6,574 nucleotides of DNA from Actinomycetales bacterium (GTDB lineage: Bacteria > Actinomycetota > Actinomycetes > Actinomycetales > Actinomycetaceae), in NCBI GenBank assembly GCA_012513625.1, contig JAAZBW010000154.1:1-6574 (forward strand). The letters run 5' to 3'. Positions 5,005 to 6,574 of the stretch are shown piece after piece (position 1 is the stretch's first letter; every line of letters begins with the position of its first letter). A program made the translations under genes and the position numbers. The notes below the pieces were generated by a model. The model saw only the letters and a list, made by a program, of their open reading frames with translations. It did no database searches and was not told the origin of the DNA.

Positions 5005-5351
5005 TGCTTTCCCCGCGCAACCGCATGCGCAGCTCGGCCGATTTCACCGAGACAGTGCGCGGCGGGGCGCGTGGAGGAGGGGGCACCCTCATGGTGCACC
5101 TGAACGTGGGCCTCACCGGGGAATCGCCCCTGGTGGGGTTCGTAGTTTCCAAGGCGGTCGGCAACTCCGTCGTTCGCCACAGGGTGCAGCGGCAGCTGCG
5201 CCACCTGATGCGGGAGAGGGTGAATCACGTGCCGGCCGGAGCCCGAGTGGTGGTGCGAGCGCTCCCCTCCGCCGCGGGCACGCCCTCCGAACGGCTTGGA
5301 CGTGATCTGGACACGGCCCTGAGCGTGGCTACGCGGAAGGTACGGCGATGA
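5004..5351 (+). CDS. rnpA: Ribonuclease P protein component
   Basis: Basic protein partner of the RNase P RNA, which removes 5' leaders from pre-tRNAs. The 115 residues start MLSPRNRMRSSADF, the usual RnpA opening, which supports the ATG at 5004. The RNR signature runs from Lys50 to Arg66, with KAVGNSVVRHRVQRQLR clearly visible. A Gly-rich loop, GGARGGGG, lies at 20-27. The start overlaps the rpmH stop by one base (TGATG) and no strong ribosome binding site is seen, so translation is probably coupled to rpmH. Length is normal for the family. Confidence 0.97.
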   Translation: MLSPRNRMRSSADFTETVRGGARGGGGTLMVHLNVGLTGESPLVGFVVSKAVGNSVVRHRVQRQLRHLMRERVNHVPAGARVVVRALPSAAGTPSERLGRDLDTALSVATRKVRR

Positions 5352-5388
5352 CCCTCCCCGTTCACGGCTCCATCCGGGGAGCCCGGCG

Positions 5389-5751
5389 ATGATGAATCCG
5401 CTGCAGTGGGTCGGGATCAAGCTCGTGAGGTTCTACCAGCTCGCGATCTCCCCGTGGCTCGGCCCCTCCTGCAAGTACTACCCCTCGTGCTCTGCCTACG
5501 CGATCGAGGCGGTCCGGGTGCAGGGATTCTTCCGCGGCTCCGCGCTCGCCACCTGGCGGATCCTGCGCTGCAATCCATGGTCCGCCGGCGGTGTTGACTT
5601 CCCGCCCGGCTCCACCCTCGAGGTTCCCATTCCTCCGGACGACGACGACGCGTTCGTCGCGCCCGATTCCTCACCTTCCGAGGACGCTGCTGGTCCGTCA
5701 GACCGGCCCCACCGCCACCCACACACGTCTACTCGAGAGCAGAGACACTGA
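5389..5751 (+). CDS. yidD: YidD, membrane protein insertion efficiency factor
   Basis: Small membrane-associated protein thought to assist YidC-dependent insertion. The N-terminus (about 7-25) is an amphipathic segment. Family signatures follow: YYPSCSAYAIEAV (30-42), then RILRCNPWSAGG (57-68); Cys28, Cys34 and Cys61 are present. Residues 74-120 are a Pro/Asp/His-rich tail, with DDDD at 84-87, outside the conserved core. Two adjacent ATGs (5389 and 5392) are possible starts; GGGGAG at 5376-5381 is 7 bases before the first. A 37-bp gap separates it from rnpA. Its TGA overlaps the yidC ATG by one base, pointing to coupled translation with its functional partner. Confidence 0.95.
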   Translation: MMNPLQWVGIKLVRFYQLAISPWLGPSCKYYPSCSAYAIEAVRVQGFFRGSALATWRILRCNPWSAGGVDFPPGSTLEVPIPPDDDDAFVAPDSSPSEDAAGPSDRPHRHPHTSTREQRH

Positions 5752-6574
5752 TGGATTTCATGAGCATCATCGAGGTGCCGATCGCCTGGATCCTGGTGAC
5801 GATCCACGGCCTTTTGGTGCCGATCTTCGGAGATGGCCCGGGCCCCGCATGGCCGCTTGCCATCGTGGGCCTCACGATCGTGATCCGGCTCCTCATCATG
5901 CCGCTGTTCTTCCGGCAGATTAAGGCCTCGCGGGGTATGCAACTGATGCAGCCGGACCTCCAGGCGCTGCAGAAGAAGTACAAGGGGAAAAAGGATCCTG
6001 TGAGCCGCCAGGCGCAGCAGCAGGAAATGTCGGCGCTCTACAAGAAGCACAACGCCAACCCCATGTCCTCATGCCTGCCGCTCCTCGCGCAGATGCCGAT
6101 CTTCATCGGGCTGTTCAACGTGCTGCGGTCCCACTCACAGATTGCGGAGGGCACCTACACGAAGGGAGGCGAGGTGGTGGCGGGCATCGGACCCCTCACC
6201 GCCGAGCTTGCCGCGGCCGCGGAGCAGTCCACTGTTTTCGGTGCGCCGCTCTCCTCCACCTTCTCGACCGCGGGTTCTTTCGACAACCCCATGACGATCC
6301 GCGTGGTTGCGGTGGTCCTCATCATCGTGATGGCCGGTGGCCAGTTCCTTTCCATGCGTCAGCTGACCATGAAGAACATGCCCGCTTCGTCCATGGACAA
6401 CCCCATGTTCAAGCAGCAGCAAATGATGATGTACATGATGCCGCTGATCTTCGTGTTCACCGGCACCATGTTCCAGATGGGCCTCCTGGTCTACTGGACG
6501 GTCTCCAACCTCTGGGCCATCGGGCAGCAGATGTACACGATCCGGCGGCAGCCGGCTCCCGGCTCGGAGGCCTA
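5751..6574 (+). CDS. yidC: YidC/Oxa1 family membrane protein insertase, 3' end cut by window
   Basis: Inserts and folds membrane proteins in the cytoplasmic membrane, alone or with SecYEG. 274 complete codons are visible and the frame stays open at the edge. The protein begins MDFMSIIEVPIAWILV without the large periplasmic domain of Proteobacteria, as expected for Gram-positive YidC. The groove arginine is Arg46 in the first core helix (about 35-54). A charged cytoplasmic hairpin follows (about 55-104, with KKYKGKKDP at 75-83), then hydrophobic helices at about 108-125, 183-200 and 229-258 containing MPLIFVF and GLLVYWTVSNLW. A Met-rich segment (202-230) precedes the last helices. The start shares one base with the yidD stop. 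The C-terminus is outside the window. Confidence 0.97.
   Translation, partial: MDFMSIIEVPIAWILVTIHGLLVPIFGDGPGPAWPLAIVGLTIVIRLLIMPLFFRQIKASRGMQLMQPDLQALQKKYKGKKDPVSRQAQQQEMSALYKKHNANPMSSCLPLLAQMPIFIGLFNVLRSHSQIAEGTYTKGGEVVAGIGPLTAELAAAAEQSTVFGAPLSSTFSTAGSFDNPMTIRVVAVVLIIVMAGGQFLSMRQLTMKNMPASSMDNPMFKQQQMMMYMMPLIFVFTGTMFQMGLLVYWTVSNLWAIGQQMYTIRRQPAPGSEA

Overview
This window is the replication-origin neighbourhood of a high-GC Gram-positive bacterium. It carries the conserved actinobacterial block recF–gnd–dnaN–oriC–dnaA on the minus strand and rpmH–rnpA–yidD–yidC on the plus strand, diverging from the dnaA/rpmH intergenic region. High GC, GTG starts for dnaA and dnaN, a 6-phosphogluconate dehydrogenase gene between dnaN and recF, a DnaA with a long acidic/glycine-rich linker, and a short YidC without a large periplasmic domain all fit Actinomycetota. 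The overall look suggests Micrococcales or relatives, but genus cannot be fixed from sequence alone.

Layout. 1-58 (minus): first 19 codons of recF. 118-1005 (minus): gnd. 1089-2219 (minus): dnaN, whose stop codon touches a GC-rich hairpin. 2220-2793: 574-bp non-coding oriC with degenerate DnaA boxes gathered on the dnaA side, a small A+T-rich patch, a dense GATC cluster and, on the dnaN side, GTCACA direct repeats. 2794-4425 (minus): dnaA. 4426-4866: divergent regulatory region with a perfect and a near-perfect DnaA box in inverted orientation in the dnaA leader, a GTTACC direct repeat, an 18-bp near-palindrome and the rpmH promoter. 4867-5004 rpmH, 5004-5351 rnpA, 5389-5751 yidD and 5751-6574 yidC (cut by the window end) form a tightly packed plus-strand operon.

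Function. DnaA binds oriC and opens it; DnaN is the sliding clamp loaded for DNA polymerase; RecF acts in gap repair. Gnd is a metabolic passenger commonly found here in actinobacteria. RpmH (ribosomal protein L34), RnpA (RNase P protein), YidD and YidC link ribosome/tRNA maturation with membrane protein insertion. The gene content is ordinary core genome. I see no mobile element, CRISPR array, RNA gene or defence system, and no convincing new system. The points worth a second look are cis-acting: origin architecture and candidate regulator sites in the two intergenic regions.
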